DNA of 64,000 nt from Xanthobacter tagetidis (GTDB lineage Bacteria; Pseudomonadota; Alphaproteobacteria; Rhizobiales; Xanthobacteraceae), in the NCBI RefSeq assembly GCF_003667445.1, contig NZ_RCTF01000006.1, forward strand, positions 62,001-126,000, in the 5' to 3' direction. The notes beneath the pieces are model-generated. The model did no database searches and had not been told where the DNA came from. It saw nothing but the letters and a program-made list of their open reading frames with translations. Below, piece after piece: positions 1-8,137 of this stretch (the stretch's first letter is position 1; each line of letters begins with the position of its first letter). The translations under genes were made by a program, and so were the position numbers.

Positions 1-1
1 C

Positions 2-751
2 CAGGCGCTGCCGCCGGAATTGCAGGTCATCCAGATCGCGCCGGCGGCCAGCCAGCTTGGCTTCGACTTTCCCTGCGACATGGCGGTGCTCGGCGACATC
101 CAGGCGACCCTGGACGCGCTGGCGACCGCGCTCGGCGCCGACAGGGTACCTGTGGCGCGGACAGTCGACGAGGCGGCTCTCGATGCCAAATATCCCGCTT
201 CGGGACCGCACGCGAGCGATGCGCTGATCCTGGCGGTGCTGCGCCATCTCGACCGCTCCACCCACGTCATCACGGAAGGCTCGTCCGAGGACGCCATCGT
301 GCAGGACATGGCGGTGAGCCTCGGCTTCCGGAACGTGCATTTCTCGCCGCGCGGCGGCGGTCTGGGCTGGGCCCTGCCGCTGGGCGTCGGCATCGGCCTG
401 GCGAGCGGCAAGCACGCCGCCTGCTTCGTCGGCGATGGAGGAAGCCTGTTCTCCATCCACGCGCTCTGGACGGCGGCGAAGTATGCCATCCCCTCCATCT
501 TCATCTGCTTCGTAAACAACGAATACCGGCTGCTGAAAGACCTGTGGTGCAACGTGATGGGCACGACCATCGCGACCACGCACTTCGTCGGCCTGGACTT
601 CAGCGATCCCGATGTGGACATGCGCAAGATCGCCGAGGGCTTCGGCGCCCGCGTCGAGACGATCGACGCTGCCGCAAGCGTCGGCGACGTGCTCGCCCGC
701 GCGCTCGCGCATCAGGGTCCGAGTTTCCTGATCATCAATCGCGAGCCGTGA
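2..751 (+). CDS. Thiamine-diphosphate-dependent decarboxylase/synthase, C-terminal part (cut by window edge)
   Basis: This is the C-terminal 249 residues of a TPP enzyme of the acetolactate synthase / benzoylformate decarboxylase superfamily. The reading frame is already open at the window edge, so the true start lies outside. The cofactor-binding signature is visible: GDGGSLFSI begins it, and about 30 residues later FVNNEYRLL completes the GDG-x(n)-NN pattern that holds Mg2+ and diphosphate. The preceding EGSSEDAI and GGGLGWALP segments fit the start of the PP domain. Such enzymes decarboxylate a 2-oxo acid and may ligate the product to an aldehyde or a second oxo acid; the substrate cannot be read from this fragment. 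It is followed 61 bp later on the same strand by two NHLP-like small proteins, so it may share their operon. Family confident, activity unknown. Confidence 0.85.
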   Translation, partial: QALPPELQVIQIAPAASQLGFDFPCDMAVLGDIQATLDALATALGADRVPVARTVDEAALDAKYPASGPHASDALILAVLRHLDRSTHVITEGSSEDAIVQDMAVSLGFRNVHFSPRGGGLGWALPLGVGIGLASGKHAACFVGDGGSLFSIHALWTAAKYAIPSIFICFVNNEYRLLKDLWCNVMGTTIATTHFVGLDFSDPDVDMRKIAEGFGARVETIDAAASVGDVLARALAHQGPSFLIINREP

Positions 752-812
752 ACCGGCGGCGGTGCGGCGCCGCCCGACGGATACCCATCGATGCAGAATA
801 AGTGAGGCGGTC

Positions 813-1148
813 ATGTCCGGAGACTTTGAGAAGGAATTGACACGGCGCGTGTGGACCGACGACGCGTTCGCCGCGCAGGTGGAGAGCGACCCGGTCGGGG
901 CGCTCAAGACCATGGGCGTGAACGTGCCGGCCGGCGTCAAGGTGAAGGTGGTCGTGCAGCGGCGCGACCGGGTCTACTTCACCATCCCGCCCGCCCGCGC
1001 ACCGCAATCGCCCCCGCCGCCGGCGCCGCTCAACCAGATGGACCTGTGGTCCAGCCAGGGCCTGTTCATCTGGCTCGTGCCCGTGGCCGCCAAATTCAAG
1101 CTGCTGGCCCTGCGCAACGCGGCTCGCACCGAGGGAGATGAGCCGTGA
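813..1148 (+). CDS. NHLP (nitrile hydratase leader peptide)-like small protein 1
   Basis: This 111-residue protein resembles the N-terminal helical region of nitrile hydratase alpha subunit, which was recruited as the leader of NHLP-type ribosomal peptide precursors. The pattern LTRRVWTDDAFAAQVESDPV, then GVNVPAGVKVKVV and VYFTIPP, is the family's typical layout (about residues 9-60). The nitrile hydratase metal site (CxxCSC) is absent, and the protein has no cysteine at all. After residue 60 come a Pro-rich linker and a hydrophobic stretch (LFIWLVPVAAKFKLL). The ATG at 813 is chosen because GAGG lies 5-6 bases upstream; extending the frame upstream adds only low-complexity Arg-rich sequence. 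The stop overlaps the next start. It may be a RiPP precursor or a protein that borrows the fold as a docking or scaffold domain; no maturase or ABC transporter is visible nearby. Confidence 0.75.
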   Translation: MSGDFEKELTRRVWTDDAFAAQVESDPVGALKTMGVNVPAGVKVKVVVQRRDRVYFTIPPARAPQSPPPPAPLNQMDLWSSQGLFIWLVPVAAKFKLLALRNAARTEGDEP

Positions 1149-1513
1149 GCAATGCCGATTTCGTCGAGAAGAACTACGAGCGCATCGCCACCGATCACGA
1201 TTACCGCGCCAAGCTCCTCGCCGACCCGGTCGGGGTGGTCTGCGCGGAGTTCGGCTACACGCCGGGCCCGGATTTCAGGATCGAGATCGTCGAGCAGGCG
1301 GACGACACCATCGTCATCATGGTTCCGCCGAAGCCCGAGGACGGGACGAATCTGGAGCAGGCGCTGACCGAGGTGACGGAGCGCGTCTTCGACCTGCTCT
1401 TTTCATCCGGCATCGGCGGCTTCTTCATTCCGGACGACAAGCAGAAATGGGTGGTGCGCGAGATGCGCCTGGCCGCGCAGAAGAAGACCGGCCTCGATAT
1501 CTCGCAATTGTAG
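1145..1513 (+). CDS. NHLP (nitrile hydratase leader peptide)-like small protein 2
   Basis: This 122-residue protein starts with GTG at 1145, and GTGA overlaps the stop of the previous gene, which indicates translational coupling. A GGGAG Shine-Dalgarno lies just upstream. Residues 5-60 repeat the NHLP pattern: YERIATDHDYRAKLLADPVG, EFGYTPGPDFRIEIV, then DTIVIMVPPKP. Residues 65-90 form an amphipathic helix that ends in SSGIGG, which resembles a double-glycine leader cleavage point, followed by FFIPDDKQKW and a basic/hydrophobic tail. The only cysteine lies in the leader-like part, so lanthionine or thioether chemistry on a core peptide looks unlikely. Either it is an atypical RiPP precursor, or the pair forms a small scaffold or partner for the neighbouring enzymes. 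The family resemblance is strong by eye; the role is unknown. Confidence 0.72.
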   Translation: MSNADFVEKNYERIATDHDYRAKLLADPVGVVCAEFGYTPGPDFRIEIVEQADDTIVIMVPPKPEDGTNLEQALTEVTERVFDLLFSSGIGGFFIPDDKQKWVVREMRLAAQKKTGLDISQL

Positions 1514-1568
1514 AACGACCCCGCGCCAAGATCTGGCGCGGCGACCTGAGACCCGGGGGAGAATGCAC

Positions 1569-3362
1569 ATGACGACCCAAGCCGGGAAGCCGGGCTTCTG
1601 GGACAATCTCATCGCGCCGAAGGGCGGCCTGTTCGGCCCGCAGCTCGCCGGCTGGACGCCGGGACCCGCCGCGAAGTCGGGGCTCGGCTGCCGCGTCCTC
1701 GCGGACCAGATGGTCGAGGTCGCTCCCTCCATCGCGCTCGCGGCCGATGTCTATGTGCCGAAGGCGCCGGGCCGCTATCCGGCGATCATCTGCTTCGCGG
1801 CCTATTCCAAGGAATTGCAGGCCGCCGGCGCGCCCGCCGGCAACAACGAGACCGGCAGTCCGCCGGTCTTCACCGACCGCGGCTATGCCCATGTCATCGT
1901 CACCCGCCGCGGCATGGGCCGCTCGGGCGGGGCGGATGCCGTCTATCTCAACGACACGGACGTGGAAGACCACGCCAAGGTCATCGCCTGGGCCGCCGCC
2001 CAGCCCTGGTGCGATGGGCAGGTGGTGCTGTTCGGCACCTCCTATTACGGGCTGACCCAGCCGCAGGTGGCGCGGCTTCGTCCGCCGGCCCTGAAGGGCT
2101 TCTTCACCAACGAGATGTGCACGGACTTCTTCCGCCACATCGCCATGTTCGGCGGCGCGCCGCAGCCGGATTTCTTCGCGCTCTGGATGGGCGCGAACTT
2201 CACGCCGCTGCAGTTCAGGCTGCACGTGCCGCCGTTGCTGCGCGCGGTGGTGAGCCACATCACCAATTCGCCCCTGAAGCACCTGTGGTGGCCGCAGCTG
2301 AAGAAGCGCATGTCGCGGATCATGAAGGGGTTTCAGCGCATGACGCCGACGGCGCCGACGCGCCGCCTGTTCGCCGGCCTCATGCTCGACGGCAAGACCC
2401 GGGCGACGAGCGTGCTGCCGTCCGGCCCGTCCGGCGCGCTGGGCGACATCGAGGTGCCGTTCGTCGTGGTGCAGAATGCCGGCTACCTCAACCTGCACCA
2501 GTTCGGCGCCTACGACCTGTTCGAGAATGCCGGCACGCCGAAGGATCGCCGCTGGCTGATCGTCGGCCCGGCGACCTACGACCTGCCGGTCTATGCCTGG
2601 CAGCTTGAGGCGCTCGCCTTCTTCGACCATCTCGTCTACGGCGCGGACAACGGCTATGCCGCGCAGCCGCGGGTGCGATACTGGACGGAGGGACCGAAGG
2701 ACTATCGCAGCGCAACGGACTGGCCCCTTCCCGGCAGCACGGCGCTCCGGCTCTACCCGGCCTCCGGCGGCGCGGATGCCGACACGCACTGCCTTCATCG
2801 CGCCCCAGGGGTGGCCGGGTCCAACCGATGGGCGGCGGTGCCGCTCGGCGCCATCGTCACGGCGGGCTTCGACGAAGTGGAGACCCAGCGCCTCACCTTC
2901 GAGATGCCCGTGGACGAGGAGACGGAGCTGACCGGTCCGGTGACGCTGAGCCTCTCCTTCAGCTGCAACGAGATCGATTCCTACGTGGTGGCCCGCACCG
3001 GCCTCGTCTCGGCGGACGGCGGCTACCAGATCCTCTCCATGGGCGCGATCCGCCCTGCCTGTCGCAGGATCGACGCGGCGCGCTCCACCTTGACCGAGAT
3101 CGCCATCGACATCGATCAGCCCGAGCCCCTGACACCCGGCGTGCCGGTGACGCTGCGCTTCAGCCTCACGCCGCAGCCCGTGGTGCTGAGGAAGGGCGAG
3201 CGGCTGCGCCTCGACATCGCCAGCCGCACCGATCTCCTGCGCAGCGACGTGAGCCACGGGCACGCTCAGTTCGACATGCAGGTGCCGCCCTATTACGCGC
3301 GCAACACCCTGCATTACGGACCTGACACCTTCATCGAACTGCGGCGCACCGGGCAGGGGTAG
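1569..3362 (+). CDS. CocE/NonD-family (X-Pro dipeptidyl-peptidase S15-like) hydrolase
   Basis: This is a 597-residue alpha/beta-hydrolase of the peptidase S15 / CocE type. These enzymes hydrolyse acyl, ester or prolyl-peptide bonds through a Ser-Asp-His triad. The N-terminal catalytic domain shows VYVPKAPGRYPAIICF, the RRGMGRSGG loop and the nucleophile motif GTSYYG with Ser158. The C-terminal part (from about residue 420) has the TGPVTLSLSFSCNEIDSYV pattern of the jelly-roll domain seen in CocE. Two in-frame ATGs lie 6 bp apart; the second (1569) is preferred because GGGGGAG is 7 bases upstream, whereas it is only 1-2 bases from the first. The gene sits 55 bp after the NHLP pair and 11 bp before malic enzyme, so it is probably co-transcribed. 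It could act on a peptide or ester product of this cluster; the substrate is not deducible. Confidence 0.88.
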   Translation: MTTQAGKPGFWDNLIAPKGGLFGPQLAGWTPGPAAKSGLGCRVLADQMVEVAPSIALAADVYVPKAPGRYPAIICFAAYSKELQAAGAPAGNNETGSPPVFTDRGYAHVIVTRRGMGRSGGADAVYLNDTDVEDHAKVIAWAAAQPWCDGQVVLFGTSYYGLTQPQVARLRPPALKGFFTNEMCTDFFRHIAMFGGAPQPDFFALWMGANFTPLQFRLHVPPLLRAVVSHITNSPLKHLWWPQLKKRMSRIMKGFQRMTPTAPTRRLFAGLMLDGKTRATSVLPSGPSGALGDIEVPFVVVQNAGYLNLHQFGAYDLFENAGTPKDRRWLIVGPATYDLPVYAWQLEALAFFDHLVYGADNGYAAQPRVRYWTEGPKDYRSATDWPLPGSTALRLYPASGGADADTHCLHRAPGVAGSNRWAAVPLGAIVTAGFDEVETQRLTFEMPVDEETELTGPVTLSLSFSCNEIDSYVVARTGLVSADGGYQILSMGAIRPACRRIDAARSTLTEIAIDIDQPEPLTPGVPVTLRFSLTPQPVVLRKGERLRLDIASRTDLLRSDVSHGHAQFDMQVPPYYARNTLHYGPDTFIELRRTGQG

Positions 3363-3373
3363 GAGAGATCTTC

Positions 3374-5059
3374 ATGTCTGAGGCGACCGCATCAATGGCC
3401 ACCGCGCTGAGCGGGTACGAACTGCTGGCCGACCCCCAGCTCAACAAGGGCACGGCCTTCTCCGAGGACGAGCGCGACGCCTTCCATCTGCACGGATTGC
3501 TGCCGCCGCACGTCTCGACCCTGGACGAGCAGATCTCCCGCGCGCTCCAGTCGCTGCGCCAGTTCGAGACCGATATCGAACGCTATGCCTTCCTGCGCGA
3601 GTTGCAGGACATCAACGAAACCCTGCTCTACGCGACGCTGGTCGGGAACCTGGAAGAGCTGCTGCCCATCGTCTACACCCCGACCGTCGGCGCCGGCTGC
3701 CAGCAGTTCAGCCGCCTCTATCACAAGCCGCGGGGCCTCTTCCTAAGCATTCCGCACCGCTCAAGGCTCGACCAGATCTTCGCGCAGCCCCGCTTCGACG
3801 CGGTGGAGGCAATCGTCGTGACCGATGGCGAGCGCATCCTGGGGCTGGGAGACCAGGGGGCGGGCGGCATGGGCATCCCCATCGGCAAGCTCGCGCTCTA
3901 TTCCGGCTGCGGCGGCCTGCATCCGGCCACCACGCTGCCGATCCTGCTCGATGTCGGGACCGACAATGCCGACTGCCTCGCCGATCCGCTCTATGTGGGC
4001 TGGCGCCACGAGCGGGTGCGGGGGCAGGCGTATGACGACTTCATCGAGGCCTTCGTCTCGGCGGTCATCCGGCGCTGGCCTCAGGTTCTGCTGCAGTGGG
4101 AAGACTTCGCGAAGAACAATGCGACGCGCCTGCTGGAGCGCTATCGCGACCGGCTCTGCACCTTCAACGATGATGTCCAGGGCACGGCGGCGGTGGCAAC
4201 CGGGACCTTGCTGGCGGCCATCAACGTCACCGGCGTGCCACTGACCGAGCAGCGGGTGGCGGTGTTCGGCGCCGGCTCGGCCGGCTGCGGGATCGCCGGC
4301 CTGATCCGCGCCGCCATGTGCGATGCCGGCCTGTCGGAAAGCGAGGCGGCACAACGCTTCTTCATGGTCGATCGGGACGGGCTGCTGATCGACGGCATGC
4401 CCGACCTCGCGCCGTTCCAGACCCCCTTCGTGCAGAGCAGGCGGGCGATCGAAGGCTGGACCCTCGACCATCCCGACCAGATTGGGCTCCTCGACGTGGT
4501 GCGCAATGCCCGACCGACCGTGCTGATCGGCGTCTCCGGCCAGGCCGGCGCCTTCGGCGAGCCGGTGGTCCGCGCCATGGCCGCGTGCAACGAGCGTCCG
4601 GTGATCTTTCCCCTGTCGAATCCGACCTCGCGCGCGGAAGCGACGCCGGCGGACATCGAGGCCTGGACCGACAAGCGGGCTCTGGTGGGCGTCGGCAGCC
4701 CGTTTCCCCCGCTCCTGCGCGACGGCACCCGCTTCAAGGTGGACCAGACCAACAATTCCTACATCTTTCCCGGCGTCGGCCTCGGCGCTCTGGCCGTCGG
4801 CGCGAGCCGCGTGACGGATGGGATGTTCATGGCGGCGGCGAAGGCGCTGGCGGAGGCGTCGCCGGCGCGCCTCAACCCGAAGCACAATCTCCTGCCCCCG
4901 GTGAGCGCCCTGCGCGAGGTCGCGGCGAAGGTCGCCCTCGCGGTCGCGATGCAGGCGCACCGGGAAGGCGCCGCACCCGACGTCGCGGTCGATCAGATCC
5001 AGCAGCGCCTGCGCGCCAAGGTCTGGACGCCGCGTTACGTGCCGCTCGCTGCGAAGTAG
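3374..5059 (+). CDS. maeA: NAD-dependent malic enzyme (oxaloacetate-decarboxylating)
   Basis: This 561-residue protein is malic enzyme of the SfcA/MaeA type, which converts malate to pyruvate and CO2 with reduction of NAD+. The length matches the family (about 560). Visible signatures are the substrate-site LPIVYTPTVGAGCQQFS, the signature CTFNDDVQGTAAVATGTLL, and the Rossmann VAVFGAGSAGCGIAGLI. The segment FPLSNPTSRAEATP near the C-terminal third is also typical. AGGAGAG precedes the ATG by 7 bases. It is 11 bp from the upstream hydrolase and ends the plus-strand run. A metabolic link to a 2-oxo-acid-using TPP enzyme is plausible (pyruvate supply), but this is inference. Enzyme identity is confident; the symbol follows E. 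coli usage. Confidence 0.93.
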   Translation: MSEATASMATALSGYELLADPQLNKGTAFSEDERDAFHLHGLLPPHVSTLDEQISRALQSLRQFETDIERYAFLRELQDINETLLYATLVGNLEELLPIVYTPTVGAGCQQFSRLYHKPRGLFLSIPHRSRLDQIFAQPRFDAVEAIVVTDGERILGLGDQGAGGMGIPIGKLALYSGCGGLHPATTLPILLDVGTDNADCLADPLYVGWRHERVRGQAYDDFIEAFVSAVIRRWPQVLLQWEDFAKNNATRLLERYRDRLCTFNDDVQGTAAVATGTLLAAINVTGVPLTEQRVAVFGAGSAGCGIAGLIRAAMCDAGLSESEAAQRFFMVDRDGLLIDGMPDLAPFQTPFVQSRRAIEGWTLDHPDQIGLLDVVRNARPTVLIGVSGQAGAFGEPVVRAMAACNERPVIFPLSNPTSRAEATPADIEAWTDKRALVGVGSPFPPLLRDGTRFKVDQTNNSYIFPGVGLGALAVGASRVTDGMFMAAAKALAEASPARLNPKHNLLPPVSALREVAAKVALAVAMQAHREGAAPDVAVDQIQQRLRAKVWTPRYVPLAAK

Positions 5060-5075
5060 ACGTAACCCCGCAGCC

Positions 5076-5108
5076 GCGCCCCGCGCCCCGCGCCCCGCGC
5101 GGGGGCGC
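5076..5108. repeat. Three 7-bp GCGCCCC repeats ending in a hairpin between convergent genes
   Basis: Three perfect copies of GCGCCCC run from 5076 to 5096. The last pairs with GGGGCGC at 5102-5108 around a 5-base loop. This fills the gap between malic enzyme (plus) and the acyltransferase (minus). It may act as a transcription-blocking hairpin, although there is no T-tract on either side. Confidence 0.4.
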
Positions 5109-5115
5109 AGGGCCT

Positions 5116-6378
5116 CTATTGTCCGCCGGCCGAATCGAGCCTCCTGACGAAGCCGTCCGAGATGGCGCGGATCGTTGCCGGAGTGGCGAACTCTTCCACA
5201 TAGACGATGTTGGCGATCAGCGTGCCGTCATAGACCGACACGGAGACATTAGGGAATCTCTTGATCCAGCCCAAGGCATACTCGAAACCGGTCACGGCCA
5301 GCCGCTCGACCGGCCAGTGGAACTGCACCGTCTGGATGTCGGAGACATTGATGGCGACCGGCGCCTGCTGGGGGCTGCCGAAGGCCCGCGGATAATTGAC
5401 GTAGTCGTGAAAGATGCTGCCGTTCGCCAGTCCCTGATGGATATCGTCGAAGATGAAGCGGGCGATCTCGATCATGGGCCGGCCGAGGTCGGGGACGGGC
5501 GTGATGTGCCCGGTGATGGCGGTGAAGACCAGTTCAGGGGAAACGTGGGGTTCGAGTCGCCGGCGCATGTCCACCGACGACCGCATGAGAATCCGGCGCG
5601 GACGTCCCTCCGCCACGTCGCCAATGGCGAGGGCGAACGCGGCCAGCAGCAGCGCATGCACGGAGGAGCCGCTTGCATGGCTCGCCGCCTTGATCCGATG
5701 CACCGCGTCCGCCCCGATCACGACGCGTTCGAGCCGATGGGTCACGGGGCCGCCATCATGAGGCGCGGGCATGGGAATCTCGGCGAACACTCCGGAATAG
5801 GAAGAAGCCGGCGCATCCGTGCCAAGCGCCGCCAGGCTGCGGCTCACGGCATCGTCGACCGGGGTCGGGAACGGCTGCACGCCGAGGGCCGGCGCCGCGC
5901 CGCGCACGACGCAGTCGCACATGTGGGCGAGACAGGAATGCAGCTCGATCAGCGAGGTCGCGTCCGTGATCGCATGGGACGTGAGCATGAAGACATCGAG
6001 CGCGTCATCGGCGGCGATGACGTGGATGGCATAGAGGGTCTTCGAAGTGTCGAGGTCGGCGTTCAGCAGCCGGGCGTAGAGGGTCTCGGCGGAGCAGCTG
6101 CCGGCGGGCAACCAGGCCTCGATCACCGACCGGTCATCCGACCGCTCCACGAAATGCCCGCCCTCGACCACCGAGCGCAGGATTCCATACCGCGCTTCGA
6201 GATGCGCGACGGCCGCCTCGAACTGCGCCCTGCCGATCGTTCCGGAGATGGTGCTGCGGCTGACCACGATCATGCGCGTGGCGATGTAGATCAATTCCGT
6301 TGGCGAGGCCTCGCGATACACGCGCCGATCCGCCGGGCCTGGCCCGTCCGGCTTCGCTTCACCGAGATCATTGTGCAT
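5116..6378 (-). CDS. HxxxD-motif acyltransferase (condensation-domain/PapA5-like)
   Basis: This 420-residue protein looks like a stand-alone member of the condensation-domain / chloramphenicol-acetyltransferase-like superfamily, closest in style to PapA5-type phthiocerol mycocerosyl transferases. The catalytic HxxxD motif is SHAITDATS, with His135 and Asp139. The first His of the HHxxxD form is Ser here, which PapA-type enzymes tolerate poorly, so activity is likely but unproven. Further C-domain-like features are the ILMRSSVDMRRRLEP segment (position of the usual latch strand) and the C-terminal NISVSVYDG-type strand (here NVSVSVYDGTLIANIV). AAGGAA lies upstream of the ATG. The gene converges on the NHLP/TPP run and lies downstream of a monooxygenase and a cupin on its own strand, so it may transfer an acyl group to a hydroxylated product of this locus. 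Confidence 0.75.
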   Translation of the reverse strand: MHNDLGEAKPDGPGPADRRVYREASPTELIYIATRMIVVSRSTISGTIGRAQFEAAVAHLEARYGILRSVVEGGHFVERSDDRSVIEAWLPAGSCSAETLYARLLNADLDTSKTLYAIHVIAADDALDVFMLTSHAITDATSLIELHSCLAHMCDCVVRGAAPALGVQPFPTPVDDAVSRSLAALGTDAPASSYSGVFAEIPMPAPHDGGPVTHRLERVVIGADAVHRIKAASHASGSSVHALLLAAFALAIGDVAEGRPRRILMRSSVDMRRRLEPHVSPELVFTAITGHITPVPDLGRPMIEIARFIFDDIHQGLANGSIFHDYVNYPRAFGSPQQAPVAINVSDIQTVQFHWPVERLAVTGFEYALGWIKRFPNVSVSVYDGTLIANIVYVEEFATPATIRAISDGFVRRLDSAGGQ

Positions 6379-6560
6379 GTGCGGTTCCTTTGAAGAGGTC
6401 GGATCGAAACACGCGGGACGAACACGGGGGCCGCTCGGGCGATCCAGGCGCCGGCGGCCAGCAGATCAAGCTCTGCCGCATCGAGGCGCCGCGGCATCGC
6501 AGGCCCTTCAGCTGTGAAGCGGACGGTCGTTGCGCCCGCCGCGGCCATTGGGGAGAAGCC

Positions 6561-8045
6561 TCACCCGAGGGGCTGTCCCCGCTCCGCCCCGATCCGCTGG
6601 AGATAGGGCACGAGGTCCTGCCAGTGCGCATCCGCCACCTGGGCGGCAAGGTAGCCGTCCGGCCGGACCAGCGAGATGAAAGCTCCGGCGTCGGACCGAG
6701 GCGCCGCCGCCGCCACGAGCCGGGGAAAGCGCGCGGCGAGTTCGGCCGCCCCGCTTCCGCCGCACGCGGTGAACAGCGGCGTGTCGCCCGCGCCGAACGG
6801 CCCCTCGCCCGCCACCGGCCGCACCCGCGCGCCGGCCTTCGCGTCGCCCTGGGACGGGCCGTTGAGCGGGCTGTCCGGATAGCCGATGGAGACTTCCGCC
6901 ATCAGCCCCGTGATGGCCCGCTGCACCGGCGACAGCCCCATCAGGATATGGGCGGCGAAGTCGCGCACATGCTGCAGCGTGTGGTCGGCCAGCGTGCCGA
7001 TCCGGGTCATGCGCCCAGAGGCCGCGATCACCTGTGCGCCCACCGGGCGGCGTTCCAGATCGTAGCTCTCCAAAAGCGCCGGCGCGCCGGCGATGCCGCG
7101 AATCACGAGGGCCAGCTTCCACGCCAGATTGATGGCGTCCTGCATGCCGGTGTTCATGCCCTGCCCGCCGGCCGGGCTGTGGATGTGGGCCGCATCGCCG
7201 GCGAGGAAGACCCGGCCGGACCGATAGTTCTCCACCTGCCGCTCGTTGATGCGGAAGGCGCTGACCCACTCCGTCCCGGTGAGGGTGATGCCTTGGGGGC
7301 CGCGGGCGTCAATCATCTTCTGGAACGCCTCCTGGTCCAGCGCGACGGGCGGCGTCGCGGTCGAGGGGCCGAGGCTGGTGATGACGCGCGCGCGGTCGGG
7401 CGCCATGGGGAAGAACAGCAGCGGCCCGTCCTCGTGCCAGAAGATGGCCAACTGCGAGGAGGGGAAGGGATATCCGCTCAGGTGAAAGTCACCCTGCGTC
7501 CAGTCGAGGCCGAGGGTGTCGCCCTCAAAGTCGAGGCCGAGGTGATGGCGCACCACGCTGTGCGCGCCGTCGCACGCCACCAGATAGGCATAGGGCTCGG
7601 TGCGCTCCGCGCCGTCGGGCTCCCGCAGGCGGGCGGAGAGGCCATCCTCGTCCTGCTCGAAACCGAGAAGCTCGACGCCGAGGTCGGGCGTGACGCCGTG
7701 GGCTGCGAGGTGGCGCCGCAACACGGCTTCGGTGTCGTATTGCGGCACCATCAGCGCGAACGGATGGGGCGAGGGGATCTGGTCCAGCGACAGCGAGGCC
7801 ACCGGACGGCCACCCGACAGGATGTTGGCAACGGTGACCTTGTTGCCCATGGCGATGATGTCCGCCGCCGCCCCGGAGCGGTCGAGCAGCTCCAGCGTGC
7901 GCGGCCACACCGCAACGGCCCGCGACGTGTGGGTCGCCTCGGGGATCTTGTCGATGATCCGCACCGGGACGCCGTAGCGGGCCAGTTCCAGGGCCATTGT
8001 CAGGCCGACCGGCCCCGCGCCGGCGATGAGCACCTGATCGTTCAT
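6561..8045 (-). CDS. FAD-dependent aromatic-ring monooxygenase (UbiH/PheA-TfdB type)
   Basis: This 494-residue flavoprotein hydroxylase belongs to the p-hydroxybenzoate hydroxylase family. It starts with the FAD-binding Rossmann motif VLIAGAGPVGLTMALELARYG. The mid-domain DG motif is CDGAHSVVRHHLGLDFEG, and the second FAD motif GRVFLAGDAAHIHSPAGGQ follows near residue 290. The C-terminal thioredoxin-like domain (from about residue 400, ending in FISLVRPDGYLAAQV) marks the longer phenol-hydroxylase branch. The ATG at 8045 is chosen because a purine-rich GGAGG/AGGAG block precedes it; the upstream extension of the frame lacks family features. It lies 92 bp downstream of the cupin gene and is probably co-transcribed with it. 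Likely substrate is a phenol or other activated aromatic. Confidence 0.88.
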   Translation of the reverse strand: MNDQVLIAGAGPVGLTMALELARYGVPVRIIDKIPEATHTSRAVAVWPRTLELLDRSGAAADIIAMGNKVTVANILSGGRPVASLSLDQIPSPHPFALMVPQYDTEAVLRRHLAAHGVTPDLGVELLGFEQDEDGLSARLREPDGAERTEPYAYLVACDGAHSVVRHHLGLDFEGDTLGLDWTQGDFHLSGYPFPSSQLAIFWHEDGPLLFFPMAPDRARVITSLGPSTATPPVALDQEAFQKMIDARGPQGITLTGTEWVSAFRINERQVENYRSGRVFLAGDAAHIHSPAGGQGMNTGMQDAINLAWKLALVIRGIAGAPALLESYDLERRPVGAQVIAASGRMTRIGTLADHTLQHVRDFAAHILMGLSPVQRAITGLMAEVSIGYPDSPLNGPSQGDAKAGARVRPVAGEGPFGAGDTPLFTACGGSGAAELAARFPRLVAAAAPRSDAGAFISLVRPDGYLAAQVADAHWQDLVPYLQRIGAERGQPLG

Positions 8046-8137
8046 CCTCTCCTCCCCTCCCCCTGATGGCGTGCTTCTGTCTGCCCCGCGGGACGGACCT
8101 CTCGATCTTGCGTCGATGGCGGCTGCGCGGCGGCGCA

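Noticed and set aside
813..1513. Nitrile hydratase alpha subunit
   Set aside because: The proteins share only the leader-like N-terminal pattern. The metal-binding CxxCSC motif and the catalytic domain are missing.
1425..3314. 629-codon minus-strand frame opposite the CocE-type hydrolase
   Set aside because: Composition is Arg/His/Gly-rich without motifs; the plus-strand frame has a clear catalytic pattern and ribosome binding site.
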